Below the pieces are notes generated by a model. It was not told the origin of the DNA. It made no database searches and saw only the letters and a list, made by a program, of their open reading frames with translations. Of a DNA stretch of 64,000 bases, positions 34,501-44,300 are shown piece after piece; the first letter of the stretch is position 1; every line of letters begins with the position of its first letter. Origin of the DNA: Gordius sp. MW1 (Eukaryota; Nematomorpha; Gordioida; Gordea; Gordiidae); contig OZ038533.1 of assembly GCA_964036665.1 (NCBI GenBank), positions 14,417,075 through 14,481,074 of the forward strand, read 5' to 3'. The translations under genes were made by a program, and so were the position numbers.

Positions 34501-37500
34501 ACTGCTCGTCAGAAACAATTGCCAAAATGCCGGTCATGTTTTTTGGAAGTTTTTCTAACCAAAGTTCTTTAAGAACTCGTTCATCCATGGAATTCGTTCC
34601 CAGAAGATTTTTCATGAAACGCAGAAGCTGGGACGGGGTGCGATCTCCTAATTCGACAGTTGTGAGAAGAGCACGAAGTCTAGCAGAATCAGATTGGCTA
34701 GTGCGGTCTATGATGGCTGCTTTCATGGTTGTATAGGGTAAAATGTCGGGCATATTTTGTAGGATGTCTTGAATTTCGATGGTTATTTCCAGTGGCAAGG
34801 CTTCTATTAAGTACCCAACTTTGGTAGCTTCGCTTTTTATCTTTCTTACCAAGAAAAGAGCCTTTATTTGGATGAACCATGAGCGGGGGTTTATATTGTT
34901 AAACTGTGGCAGTTTAAAATATGTGGCATTTTCGCTTTTAACCTCCATATCAGATGGTTGCGTGGACATTTTTGGGTCACCAAATGAAGTGGTTTATTTC
35001 ATTATTTAGAAGAGATACTTATGCGAAAAAATGAATAATAATCCCATTAGTTTTAAAGGTTGTGCTTATGTAGCTGCGCGAGCCCATTATCATTTGAATA
35101 ATCAGGCGAGCGAGGGGCTATTAAAATAAAAATAACGTAATGGTTAAGTACAAGCGAGGGGCTATTAAAATAAAAATAACGTGATGGTTAAGTACAAACG
35201 AGGGGCTATTAAAATAAAAATAACGTGATGGTTAAGTACAAGCTAGGGGCTATTAAATAAAGTAACGTGTTAGAATTCGCCTAGACGGGGTCAAGGGAAA
35301 GTAGCGTGCGAAAGAAGGTTTTTGATTCCAATTAGCGCGTTTAATTTAATTCGTAGCCTCTACACCTGTATCACCTTAAAGAGGTAAAAAAAAAAATTTC
35401 GAGTTTAAAACTTGTTTTAGCCCTATAATAAGCCAATTTTTAAAAAAAACATTCATTTTAATAAATATTGAAGATTATGACATTTGTCACCTGTTTCACC
35501 TTAAAAAGGTGAAAAATTATTATTTTTTTCGAGTTTAAAACTTGCTTTAGTCCTATAATAAACCAATTTTCAAAAAAAAAATATTCATTTCAAAAGATAT
35601 TGAAGATTATGACATTTGTCGCCTGTTTCACCTTAAAGAGGTGAAAAAATATTTTTTCGAGTTTAAAACTTGTTTTAGTCCTATAATAAACCAATTTTCA
35701 ACAAAAAAATATTCCTTTCAATAGATATGGCTAAATTTTGAAAAAATTATTATTTTGCCCCTCCCGAAATCATATTTGCCTCCCACTAATTTCAATGTTG
35801 GCTACGCCCCTGTATATTTCATCGATAAAACATAAACTGCGGGGTATATTAGAAAACCTCTATTTTAATGATTTTTTGTTTCAAGGGTATTTCATTAATT
35901 TCGTAGTTATTCCAGAGTTGCTTGACTTTGTCGATCATAAAATTTTACGGTCATTTACTGTGAAAAATTGAACACACGCCTGGCAGGGTAAGAGTATTAA
36001 AATTTACCAGTAAGCCCAAATAACGAAACACTCCCTAGAACTTCTACACGTAATTTAAGGCCCAGTTAATCTCTTTTCGTCATTTTGCCGTTACACTACT
36101 AAATTCTTGCAAGGGTGAGATTTTGTAATTTAAATTTCTAAGTCCAAATTGGCTGCAAAAAATGTATGGCAAAACAACCTGGCTTAGATTGATATAATTT
36201 TTTGTCTACACATTGAATACATTTCAAATTTTTTTCCTACTGTTTGTCACACTTAGTGGTCAGCTCCTTTAAGTACAATAGTTTGTCCTTGCTTCCTGCA
36301 CTTACACCAGCTTCACTTTAGCTGGCACCTTCTCAAGATTATGTTTATTTTATGTTTTCTCTCTTTCGCTTACCTTCGACTTGCATTTTCTTCTTACGTT
36401 TTTTGCCAGGGGACTTCCCTACTATCTCTCCAAATGGCCATACCATCTAAATCTTCTTACAACCAACTTTATATTGGAACTACTTGACGATATGAGATAT
36501 TTTTAATCTTTGAAATAAGTGGTGAAGGCGGTATTCAACCTGCAAGCCCTTGCTTCAAAGCCTAAACATATAACCACTACGCCACCCCACGCCCCTATGA
36601 ATACATTTCAAATATGAGATTAAAATTAATTTGCAAACGCCACCTAGTCCAAAAGAAATTAAAATAATTTTCTGGTCATAGTTTTGAGCTAGTTGACCAA
36701 GGTTCGAACTGAAATTCAGAATTCAAAAGCACGTTCATATGATTTAATGTTTAAAATTTGCAGTACTCACATTAATTATAGAGTGAACGGTTTCTATGGC
36801 TAATTGGGCGTTATAGGTTTTCCACAACCCATCGCAGGCTAGGACTATGAACCTTTAAATAGAGAATAGATATGATAATATTCTTTAAAATCCAAAAAAA
36901 ATATTAAGCTTAATTTATCTGAAACATTAGGGAAATGAAGTTTATTATATATAAAGATTAACCTAGAAGTACAATTTAAAAAATGTATTATGATATTAGA
37001 GTATTAATTTAATTTATAAAGTATGTTTAAATTATAAAGAAAAATATATAAAATCAATACTCAACCTTTTTGGTTTTAATTGATAAAGCATTTCTAATGG
37101 GGGTTTGTAAAGATTATTTAAGAAATACAAAGAGACTATTATTAAATTCTTAAACTTTATATTACTTGTCATTTTGAGGTTGCATTTTGCATCGTTTCAT
37201 GTTTGGCACAGAACTAACACCCAATTTTTTTAATCTTCCATCCCCAAATGACCTAGAAACTTCTAGGATACCATTAACTCTCCCATCTCTTAAATTTGTC
37301 AACAAGTATGGCACAATTTTTAATAACTTATTCCATTTAAAAAAAATAATCTTATATATAATTAATAATATTTACAGCACTTTTCCACCACATTTTTGAA
37401 TGCGTACTCTTTCTTCGTATATGGAGGGAACATGATTTTCAGTCAATTCTATAGCTTTCAGTTTTTCATTTTCAGGATTCATACGGGCCAAAACTGCCTA

Positions 37501-38344
37501 AAATAAGATATAAAACAATATATGCAAAATGAATAAAAAGATATCTTAAAAATCCTTATTTTGTAAGTATCATATAAGATAAATATAATTTTAAATTGCA
37601 ATCATAATAGCATAATGCATCTCTCACAATTTAATGCCAGATTCACTAACCATACTATCACCAATATTGGATATATAGATGACTTCATTGACCATAAGCA
37701 AAACTGTTGCAGTAGAACCATCATTCCATGGAGGCTTGCTAGGTTAAAAATTATTCCGTACAGGTATAATTAATAATTATAAAAATTGTCACATATATAT
37801 TATTATTAGAGCTTAATATTAGATATTACCATTTGGCAGCCTCTTTCAAAAAATCCTCATCAACTTTTTTAAATGCTTCATATATAATTCTTTTAATTCC
37901 TTTATGAACATCATCTTCACTTTGAACTAATTAAAATAAAAATTCTATATAAAAACACAGATACCTGAACTCAACTTCTCAGCAATTATATTAGCTAAAA
38001 CTTTGGAAGCATAATTTGAAGCTTTTTTACCGCCATGACCATCAAAAATTGCATAATATCTAAAGACTGGTTCATTTTTTCGCCTACATAATGATTGAGT
38101 GAGTGTTATAATTACATACTCAGCTTCTAGTGGCCATACTATTTTATTGAAATCATCATATATAACGTAATAATCTTGCATCTCATCCCTCTCACCCTTA
38201 CACTCAACAACAAATGCTTTAACATCGTATGAATCTATACATTATACAAAGCGTGTTTTAAATAATACGTTTAAAAAGTTTGTTTAAAGAACAATCAATT
38301 TCATCGTTCTTTCTCTTAGTATTTCCATTTGCATCAGCTGCCAT
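28558..38344 (-). CDS. ILKAP: ILKAP-like PP2C serine/threonine phosphatase, nine exons
   Basis: Nine exons (minus): 38269-38344, 38120-38234, 37965-38083, 37830-37926, 37651-37738, 37376-37497, 37166-37288, 36771-36852 and 28558-28686. All joins use GT-AG and keep phase, giving about 316 residues (human ILKAP is about 392). PP2C landmarks occur in order: [32 protein letters not shown] with [32 protein letters not shown] and CGDNVTV. The metal-binding aspartates of DGHGG, ACDG and GDN are kept. The residue after GDS is M where ILKAP and most PP2Cs have R. ILKAP dephosphorylates proteins in integrin-linked kinase and other signalling. Introns 1-3 are 34, 36 and 38 nt; intron 8 is 8084 nt and full of transposons. 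Confidence 0.88.
28739..30089. mobile_element. Non-autonomous hAT-like element in the ILKAP intron
   Basis: It begins CAGAGACCAGATTGCCCGG and ends AAATCTGACCTCTG. TTTAGAA(C) is repeated on both sides (28732-28738 and 30090-30096), a 7-8 bp TSD. Subterminal GGGCCGGGC and TTCGGGCAATTCGGGC motifs recall the other hAT-type elements here. No transposase is seen. A Helitron 5' end is nested at about 29246. Its left end lies only 52 bp from the last ILKAP exon. Confidence 0.7.
29246..29400 (+). mobile_element. Helitron 5'-terminal fragment
   Basis: TCTAATATATAAAATTCTCG after an A, followed by a TCACGGTGTTTGTAATTAAA stretch and then GGCTTGACCGATTTTCATGA. This is a widespread animal Helitron left end. 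No CTRR terminus was found downstream, so the right limit is approximate. Confidence 0.5.
30108..30546. mobile_element. Palindromic MITE, second CATAGACTACATAGACTG copy
   Basis: Begins CATAGACTACATAGACTGC and ends with the complement-like GAGCAGTCTATCTAGTCTGTG. The exact 8-bp TSD ATTCCACC flanks it (30100-30107 and 30547-30554). It shares CCACCATTTTG and AAAATGGAGG arms with the copy at 19826-20284 but differs in its middle. Confidence 0.85.
30560..30639 (+). repeat. Satellite remnant left of the CsRn1-type element
   Basis: About 80 bp of the ~125-bp satellite (TCCTATAATAAACCAATTTT, then GATATTGAAGATTAGGCATT, TGTCACCTG). The array resumes at 35365, so the retrotransposon landed inside it. 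Confidence 0.75.
30640..31031 (-). repeat. 3' LTR of the CsRn1-type element
   Basis: 392 bp with TG...CA termini. It contains four tandem ~44-bp units built on GCGAGGGGCTATTAAAATAA and ATAACGTGATGGTTAAGTAC. Confidence 0.9.
34985..35364 (-). repeat. 5' LTR of the CsRn1-type element
   Basis: 380 bp; same ends and the same four-unit ~44-bp internal array as the other LTR, with its first unit shortened by about 12 bp. The coding region starts only about 16 nt inside the LTR. Confidence 0.9.
35365..35735 (+). repeat. ~125-bp satellite array, three units
   Basis: Units of about 124-131 bp each carry CCTGTTTCACCTTAAAGAGG, TTTCGAGTTTAAAACTTG, TCCTATAATAAACCAATTTT and GATTATGACATTTGTC. The CACCTTAAAGAGGTG part is a small hairpin. 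The same core occurs at 30560-30639 and, diverged, at 9690-9990. Confidence 0.8.
35736..35815. mobile_element. Worn G-run MITE end
   Basis: TTTTGCCCCTCCC, then CTAATTTCAATGTTGGCTAC and GCCCCTG: the right half of a GGCGTAGCC-type MITE. The left half is missing. Confidence 0.5.
36480..36600 (-). repeat. tRNA-derived SINE, second copy
   Basis: On the minus strand TGGCGTAGTGGTTA (A box) is followed about 45 nt on by GGTTGAATACC (B box) and a TAAAAATATCTCATATCG tail, the same layout as 19478-19578. It lies in ILKAP intron 8 in the gene's own orientation. Confidence 0.6.
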
Positions 38345-38386
38345 TATCGAATAAAGAGCTAAACGGTACTAAAAATGTATTATAAA

Positions 38387-38645
38387 CATAGACTAGCGCC
38401 ATTTTGTAAAAAATTGCAACCAAATTATAGAATTCAGAAAAATTTATTGTTCTAATTTACTTATTTTTTTTTGATTTATCAATTAAGTTATTAGTCTTAT
38501 ATATTTTCTTCAATATTTTATCGTGGATAAGTATAAATATACCTGTTGTTGAATTTTTCCTCCAATATGGCAGCTATTTTGGTGTCTGAATGATTTTAAT
38601 AGTAAAAATCAGATGTTCGGCAGTCTATAGTTTTATCAGTCTATG
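38387..38645. mobile_element. Third, diverged CATAGACT MITE upstream of ILKAP
   Basis: CATAGACTAGCGCCATTTTG at the left and GGCAGTCTATAG...CAGTCTATG at the right form short inverted ends. Flanks ATTATAAA and ATTATATG match at six of eight positions. The body (TGGCAGCTATTTTGGTGTCT) is related to 12100-12160. It starts 43 bp upstream of the ILKAP start codon. Confidence 0.5.
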
Positions 38646-38778
38646 ATTATATGATAATAAAATAAGTCCTAAAAATATGTCAACAAAGATTTAATAAGCA
38701 AAGAAGAATATTTATAACGACATGTATAACTATCTTGTATTTTTTAATTAATAGCAAAATGTACAAATTATGAATTGA

Positions 38779-38912
38779 CATGGGCGTAGCCAGGTTTTGG
38801 ATTAGGAAGGCGAAACGTTTAAAAGTTTATTTGGGGGAGGGGGGGGGGCAAAACATAAAATTTTAAATTTTAAGGGTTTTGCATTGAAATTTTTTTACTG
38901 AGGGGGGGGCCG
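38779..38912. mobile_element. G-run hAT MITE lacking its right end
   Basis: A clear left end CATGGGCGTAGCCAGG, then TTTTGGATTAG, GCGAAACGTTTAAAAG, a long G run and CAAAACATAAAATTT. The right side stops after GGGGGGGGCCGCC without the inverted terminus. Confidence 0.7.
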
Positions 38913-39290
38913 CCATTTCAAATTGGACATGAAAAAAATAACATTAATAAAAATAAGAAAATAGCTGATATTAATAATCGCATTAAAAAGCTAGTCTCAA
39001 ACAAATAAAATAATTATACTATACTCATATATGAAGTTCCAAGAGAAATGTGGGTTATTTGGAATACTTCGAGTTCAATGACATTATCTTCAACCCAAGG
39101 GATTGTAAGTATAGGCAATTCCTTCAGAGCTAATTAATTTATTTACACCCTGCTATTTTATAGTTCAAATGTTTTTTAACACAATTATCATTTACAAATA
39201 TCCTATTTTACTACATTAAGTGTATTTACAATCTCCGTTAAATATAAATTGTAAATGTAGCATAGCCTTGTACCTTACAGAAAAAATGCT
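38913..39290. other. Intergenic, nothing recognised
   Basis: AT-rich sequence ending in a G run near 39293. No gene seen. Confidence 0.35.
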
Positions 39291-39360
39291 CGGGGGGGGG
39301 GGGGTATTTTCAACTTCCGGGGGGATAAAAAAATTTTAAATTGCCAAACCATTTTGTATT

Positions 39361-39639
39361 TTATTGAGTGGCTAGTCTTTCGATTCGCTCTTCAGCTGAT
39401 TCGGTAGCTCGTGAAGTTGTGGCTCGTAAGCGTTGAGTGGCTAGTCTTTCGATTCGCTCTTCAGCTGATTCGGTAGCTCGTGAAGTTGTGGCTCGTAAGC
39501 GTTGAGTGGCTAGTCTTTCGATTCGCTCTTCAGCTGATTCGTTAGCTCGGGAAGTTGTGGTTCGTGAGCGTTTAGTGGCTAGTCTTTCGATTCGCTCTTC
39601 AGCTGATTCGGTAGCTCGTGAAGTTGTCCCTGAATGCAC
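39361..39639 (-). CDS. Four 23-residue Glu/Arg repeats, Helitron-associated fragment
   Basis: The open frame consists of four copies of a 69-bp unit, each translating to a peptide around TSRATESAEERIERLATQRL. Arrays of E(S/T)xEERxxRL units are common in proteins encoded by animal Helitrons and related giant elements. A Helitron-type 5' end on the same strand lies 0.7 kb upstream at 40350. No other domain is attached, so this is a fragment rather than a working gene. The function of such repeats is unknown to me; they would form charged helices. Confidence 0.5.
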   Translation of the reverse strand: MHSGTTSRATESAEERIERLATKRSRTTTSRANESAEERIERLATQRLRATTSRATESAEERIERLATQRLRATTSRATESAEERIERLATQ

Positions 39640-40104
39640 CTATAAGTCAATAAAAATACCTTTGAAAAAGCTTCCAACGCTGGAATGTTACCATTAAGTT
39701 GATTTGTATTACTTTTACCACTGCTACGAAGATTGTTAAATAGAAATATTGGTTTAAATAGAAATATTGGTTTAAATTATGATAATTGTGTATTGTGAGA
39801 ATATATTTGTTCTAGAAACTTCTTAAGTGTTTCTAATGGCTGAAGACTTACACTTTATAAATAATTGACTAAAATCATAAATTATTTATAACGCAGTATA
39901 GATATAACCCAAATAAGTTTATCCAATAATATAATTTACAAGGAAAAGCTTCTTTTATTATATGGAATAAAAAGCATATTGGGGAAGAGCATATTAATAC
40001 TTATTGTAGAATCTAATGTTTATATTCCTCTGGTTCATTCATATGGTAACGGGTCTGACCTGATTTAATATGAAAGAAAATTTTTATGCAGCAATAAAAC
40101 ATTT

Positions 40105-40350
40105 AAGCTTCATATACTATACGTCATATGACGTCATTATTAAGTGCTAAAACATATAAAACAAAAAAACGTGACCCCTCGAAAACTACTGGACCGATTT
40201 GGCTCGAACAAATCTTAAAACATGCTCCGGAGTATGGGGAATAAACTGTGAAATTTTGAGCTAAATCGCTCTGGTAGTTTTTAATTGGTGGCGGCATACA
40301 CACAAACATACATACAAACACACATACATAGTTTAATTTTTAATATAAGA
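40105..40350 (-). mobile_element. Helitron 5' end, minus strand
   Basis: Read on the minus strand, TCTTATATTAAAAATTAAAC follows AT and precedes a GTATGT/TGTGTG-rich tract. A TAGCTCAAAATTTCACAG stretch and GAGCCAAATCGGTCCAGTAG come next: the layout of animal Helitron left ends, also seen at 53780. With the 69-bp repeat gene it may form one eroded element (about 39.36-40.35 kb). No CTRR end was found. Confidence 0.55.
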
Positions 40351-41000
40351 TATCTAATGCTTAAAAATAATTACCAGAATTTCCCATAGTAAGGGATAAA
40401 ACAAGAGTTTTTTTTAATTCAGTCTCATCTTTACCTATTACAAACAAACATATTCATGTCTTATTTTATATAAACACAAATACCCATACATAATTAAAAT
40501 TATTCCAAATTAAATCATATTTACCATCTTTTTTCTTAGGCTTTTCCTTTACTAAAGTAGTGTAAAAGAGTACTTTTCTATTTACCAGACATCTGCAATT
40601 CAAAATAAGCATATTATATCAATAAAAAACAAACAATAGAATCTAAAATTTAATAATAATTCTTTTTAAGTTTATAAGTAAGATAGTGATTTAATAATTC
40701 TAAAAGCATTTATTGATGTTTATTTACCTATTGACATTTTTTAATTAAAGATAATTTGTAACTATCAAGATTGTAAATTAGGGTACACAGATGTTAAAAA
40801 ATGATGTCTATGAATGATTTCCACCTGATTTGTAAAAAAATCTAATTTCGCCAATTTTATATTTTTTTTATTGACAAATTAAAATATATTGAATTTCATT
40901 TTTGCCTATTAATATAATTTATGACTTCATGATAAAACTTGAGTTCATGCTTCCTTCAATCAAAACTCTCCGGGGGGGGGGGGGTCTAAAGGACACTTTG
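40351..41000. other. Flank of the Mag-type element, no gene seen
   Basis: AT-rich with a 13-G run near 40973-40984. The last five bases (CTTTG) are the TSD of the element that follows. Confidence 0.4.
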
Positions 41001-41304
41001 TGCTGTAGCTCGCCTTTTCCCATACTCAAATTAAGCCTTTTCCCATACTCAAATTAAGCCTTTTCCCATACTCAAATTAACTCATTAGTGCTTTTCCTTT
41101 TTAGTTAATACTCCCACACTCTCACCCATTAGTTATAATATCATTAGTTACTTTCCCACACTCTCACCATGATTTGAGTTCGCATTCATTATTGTAATTA
41201 AGTACATTATTATTCCCACGCTTTTTCCTATATATTACCAAATTATCGCATAAATGCATTCTTGGATTTTTTCCCTTTCTTACGCATTTTATTACGCTAT
41301 AAAA
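41001..41304 (+). repeat. 5' LTR of the Mag-type element
   Basis: 304 bp, starting TGCTGTAGCTCGCC and ending CTATAAAA rather than the usual CA. Near its start are three tandem copies of a 21-bp unit containing TTTTCCCATACTCAAATTAA. TATATTACC near 41232 or CTATAAAA at the end could serve as the promoter box. Confidence 0.95.
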
Positions 41305-41305
41305 T

Positions 41306-44300
41306 ATGGCGCGGTCGAATTCCAATATACAATTCCATCAATATAATCCTACCGATAGTTTTGACTTATACTTGTCACAATTCAACCATTTTCACAATGT
41401 TATCGGTTGCGATAAAAAATCCTTATTTCTATCCGTTATAGGTACCGAAAATTTCGAATTACTTACAAACCTTATTGCCCCCCAGGACCCTGCAAACCTT
41501 CCTTTTGAAGAATTATGTTTAGCCCTAAAAAACTTTTATTCTCCCAAATTAAACCCAATCGTACAACGCTACAAATTTAATAAGTTGTCCCAAATGGATG
41601 ATGAAACCATCGATGCATTTACAGCAAGATTAAAGGGGGTGGCAATCCATTGCGAATTCGGATCGAACCTTGAAAGTAGCCTCCGTGATAGGTTTGTAGC
41701 TGGATTAAAGAAAACAAAGATTGTTGAACGCCTTTTAGGCATAGAAAATTTGACATGGCAAATTGCGCTGGACACCTCTCGCGCCATGGAAAGGGCAGAA
41801 CTACAATCGCAATTATTGAATCATTCGGAAACAATTCATTTGGTAAAACCCAGGTCCTTAAATTATTGTTATTCATGCGGGGGGAATCATAATCGGGCCA
41901 TGTGTAAATTTCGAACTGCAGTTTGTTTTAAATGTCAAAAAAAGGGACACATTGGAAAAATATGCAAGAGCGAATGCAGTGTTACGCATCATCAAGTGAA
42001 TTATTTGAAGGGATATTCGTCATTTCCCACTTATACATTAAAGGTAAATGATCTAGATGTTAATTTTGAAATTGATACAGGGTCATCAGTGACAATGGTG
42101 AATGGAGGAAACATTGTAGTACGGAACGTTTCTCCACTCAAAACTATCTTAAAGAGCTATAATGGTACAACCATACCAACGAAAGGGAAAACCGAGGTGA
42201 CAGTATCTGAAAATGGCAAACGATTTAAATTGCCGTTAATCGTATCAGAAGGCCATGGCCACAACATATTAGGACGCGATTGGTTGCAACATTTTCCCCA
42301 TATCCTAATTCAACTGGCACATAAATGGATTAAAGATGATACCACTCCCTCTTCAATCAATATGGTTAATTGTTACAATAATTTGAATGATATTACTAAC
42401 AAATATTCTTCGTTATTTGATAATAAATCCACCGGAGTTATTGATTTTTATACAACACTTAAACTTAAACCCGAATCCTCTCCTAAATTTTTTCGGCCCA
42501 GACCAATCCCTTATTTTATTAAAGAAAAAGTGGATAAGGAGTTAGACCGACTAGTTAATGAAGGGGTTTTGAAATCTGTAAAATATGCCGACTATGCAGC
42601 GCCCATTGTTACTGTTCTTAAAAAAAATGGGGGATTACGAATTTGTGGAGATTTCCGAAATTTGAATAATAATCTAGTTGTTGAAAAATACCCTCTTCCC
42701 CGAATCCAAGACTTGTTTTCTAAATTAGCAGGTTTTAGATATTTCTCCATATTAGACCTAAAGGAAGCTTATTATCAAATTAAAATTACTGAAAAATCAC
42801 AAAATATTTTAACAATTAATACCCACAGAGGACTTTTTCAATATACTCGACTTCCATTCGGAATTGCTTCTGCCCCAGCGATATTTCAGCGCTTCATAGA
42901 CTCATTATTTAGGAACATTAATGGTGTAGTATGTTATTTAGACGACATTATCGTGTCTGGGAAAACAATTGAGGATCACAATAAAAATCTCGAAATAGTG
43001 TTTAAAATATTGGATGAGGCTAATATAAAATTAAAACGAGAAAAATGTAATTTTTTACAAAAATCAATTGAATATCTTGGACATATAATAAACGAGGAAG
43101 GAATTCACACAACTAACAAAAATACTAAGGCAATTATAAATGCTCCTGACCCTACATCAATTAAAGAATTACAATCTTTCTTAGGCATGGCTACCTATTA
43201 TGCTAAGTTTATACAAAATTTTTCGACTCTAGCACAACCGTTGTATAAATTATTAAGAAAATCAGTGAAATGGAATTGGACACAAGATTGTATAAATGCC
43301 ATTAATAAAATAAAGAAAAAAATAATTAATGCTCCTGTTTTAGTTCATTTTAATCCTCAATTACCATTGCTACTCTCCACCGATGCTTCAGCGGAAGGTA
43401 TCGGCGCCGTTTTATCACATGAAATTAAGGGGTACGAGCATCCCATTTCTTTTGCCTCGCGCACACTCAACGCTGCGGAGAGAAATTACAGCCAAATTGA
43501 AAAAGAAGCGTTAGCCATTATATTTGCATTTCAAAAATTTCGAGAATACATTTATGGCCAAACCTTCACTCTAGTAACAGACCACAAACCACTATTATCA
43601 ATATTTAATCAAACCAAAAACGTACCTCAAGCTGTATCGGCGCGACTTCAACGATGGGCTTTATTTACAACACCGTACCAATTTAATATTAGATATAAGA
43701 ATACCAAAGAAAACGCTCGTGCAGATATGCTCTCAAGGTTAGCTGTTCCGGACGAAACAATATCTCAAGAGGGAGATATTTGTGCTATTTACGAAGAAAC
43801 ATTTAAGCAATTACCAATTACATCGGCAGATGTGGCCAGACATACCCGTCAAGATCCTGTTCTAGGACAAGTATATAATTACGTACTTCACGGTTGGCCC
43901 AAAAAAGTGGAATCGGAACTAGTCGTGTACCATCAACGCCAAAAAGAATTAACAACGCTAAAAGGATGCCTTTTCTGGGGATATAGGGTGGTCATTCCAC
44001 AAAAATTAAGAAAAGATATTTTATATATGCTCCATTTAGGCCATCCTGGTATGACCCGCTCTAGGATTCTAGCCCGTCAACATTTATGGTATCCAGGTAT
44101 CGATAAGGACATCCAAAATTACGTTAATAATTGTAAAAATTGCCAAGAGTGGTTTTCTGGAACACCAGAATTAGCTCCCCAAAAATGGACAAACCCTGGT
44201 AAACCTTGGTCTAGGCTACATTTAGATTTTTGTGGTTCTATTCACGGTTATTATTATCTAATTTTGGTCGATGCATATACCAAATGGCCAGAGATATTCC

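Larger units (their letters stand above)
30640..35364 (-). mobile_element. CsRn1-type Ty3/gypsy LTR retrotransposon, broken
   Basis: LTRs at 30640-31031 and 34985-35364 have TG...CA ends; CCTG is duplicated at 30636-30639 and 35365-35368. Next to the 5' LTR lies TGGTGACCC, complementary to the 3' end of tRNA-Trp, the primer known for the CsRn1 clade. The Gag has the clade's CHCC finger ([18 protein letters not shown]) instead of the usual CCHC. Pol parts follow in order across about 31.07-34.3 kb: protease (DTGAE), reverse transcriptase (YLDD), RNase H ([13 protein letters not shown]), integrase zinc finger and catalytic core. A gag/pol frame overlap is a family trait. It has about three breaks beyond that, so it looks dead but fairly young: the LTRs differ by a handful of bases plus a short indel. 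Confidence 0.92.

Noticed and set aside
40124-40321. A small secreted-looking protein on the minus strand
   Set aside because: It overlaps the GTATGT-rich 5' region of a Helitron, whose repeated sequence explains the frame.
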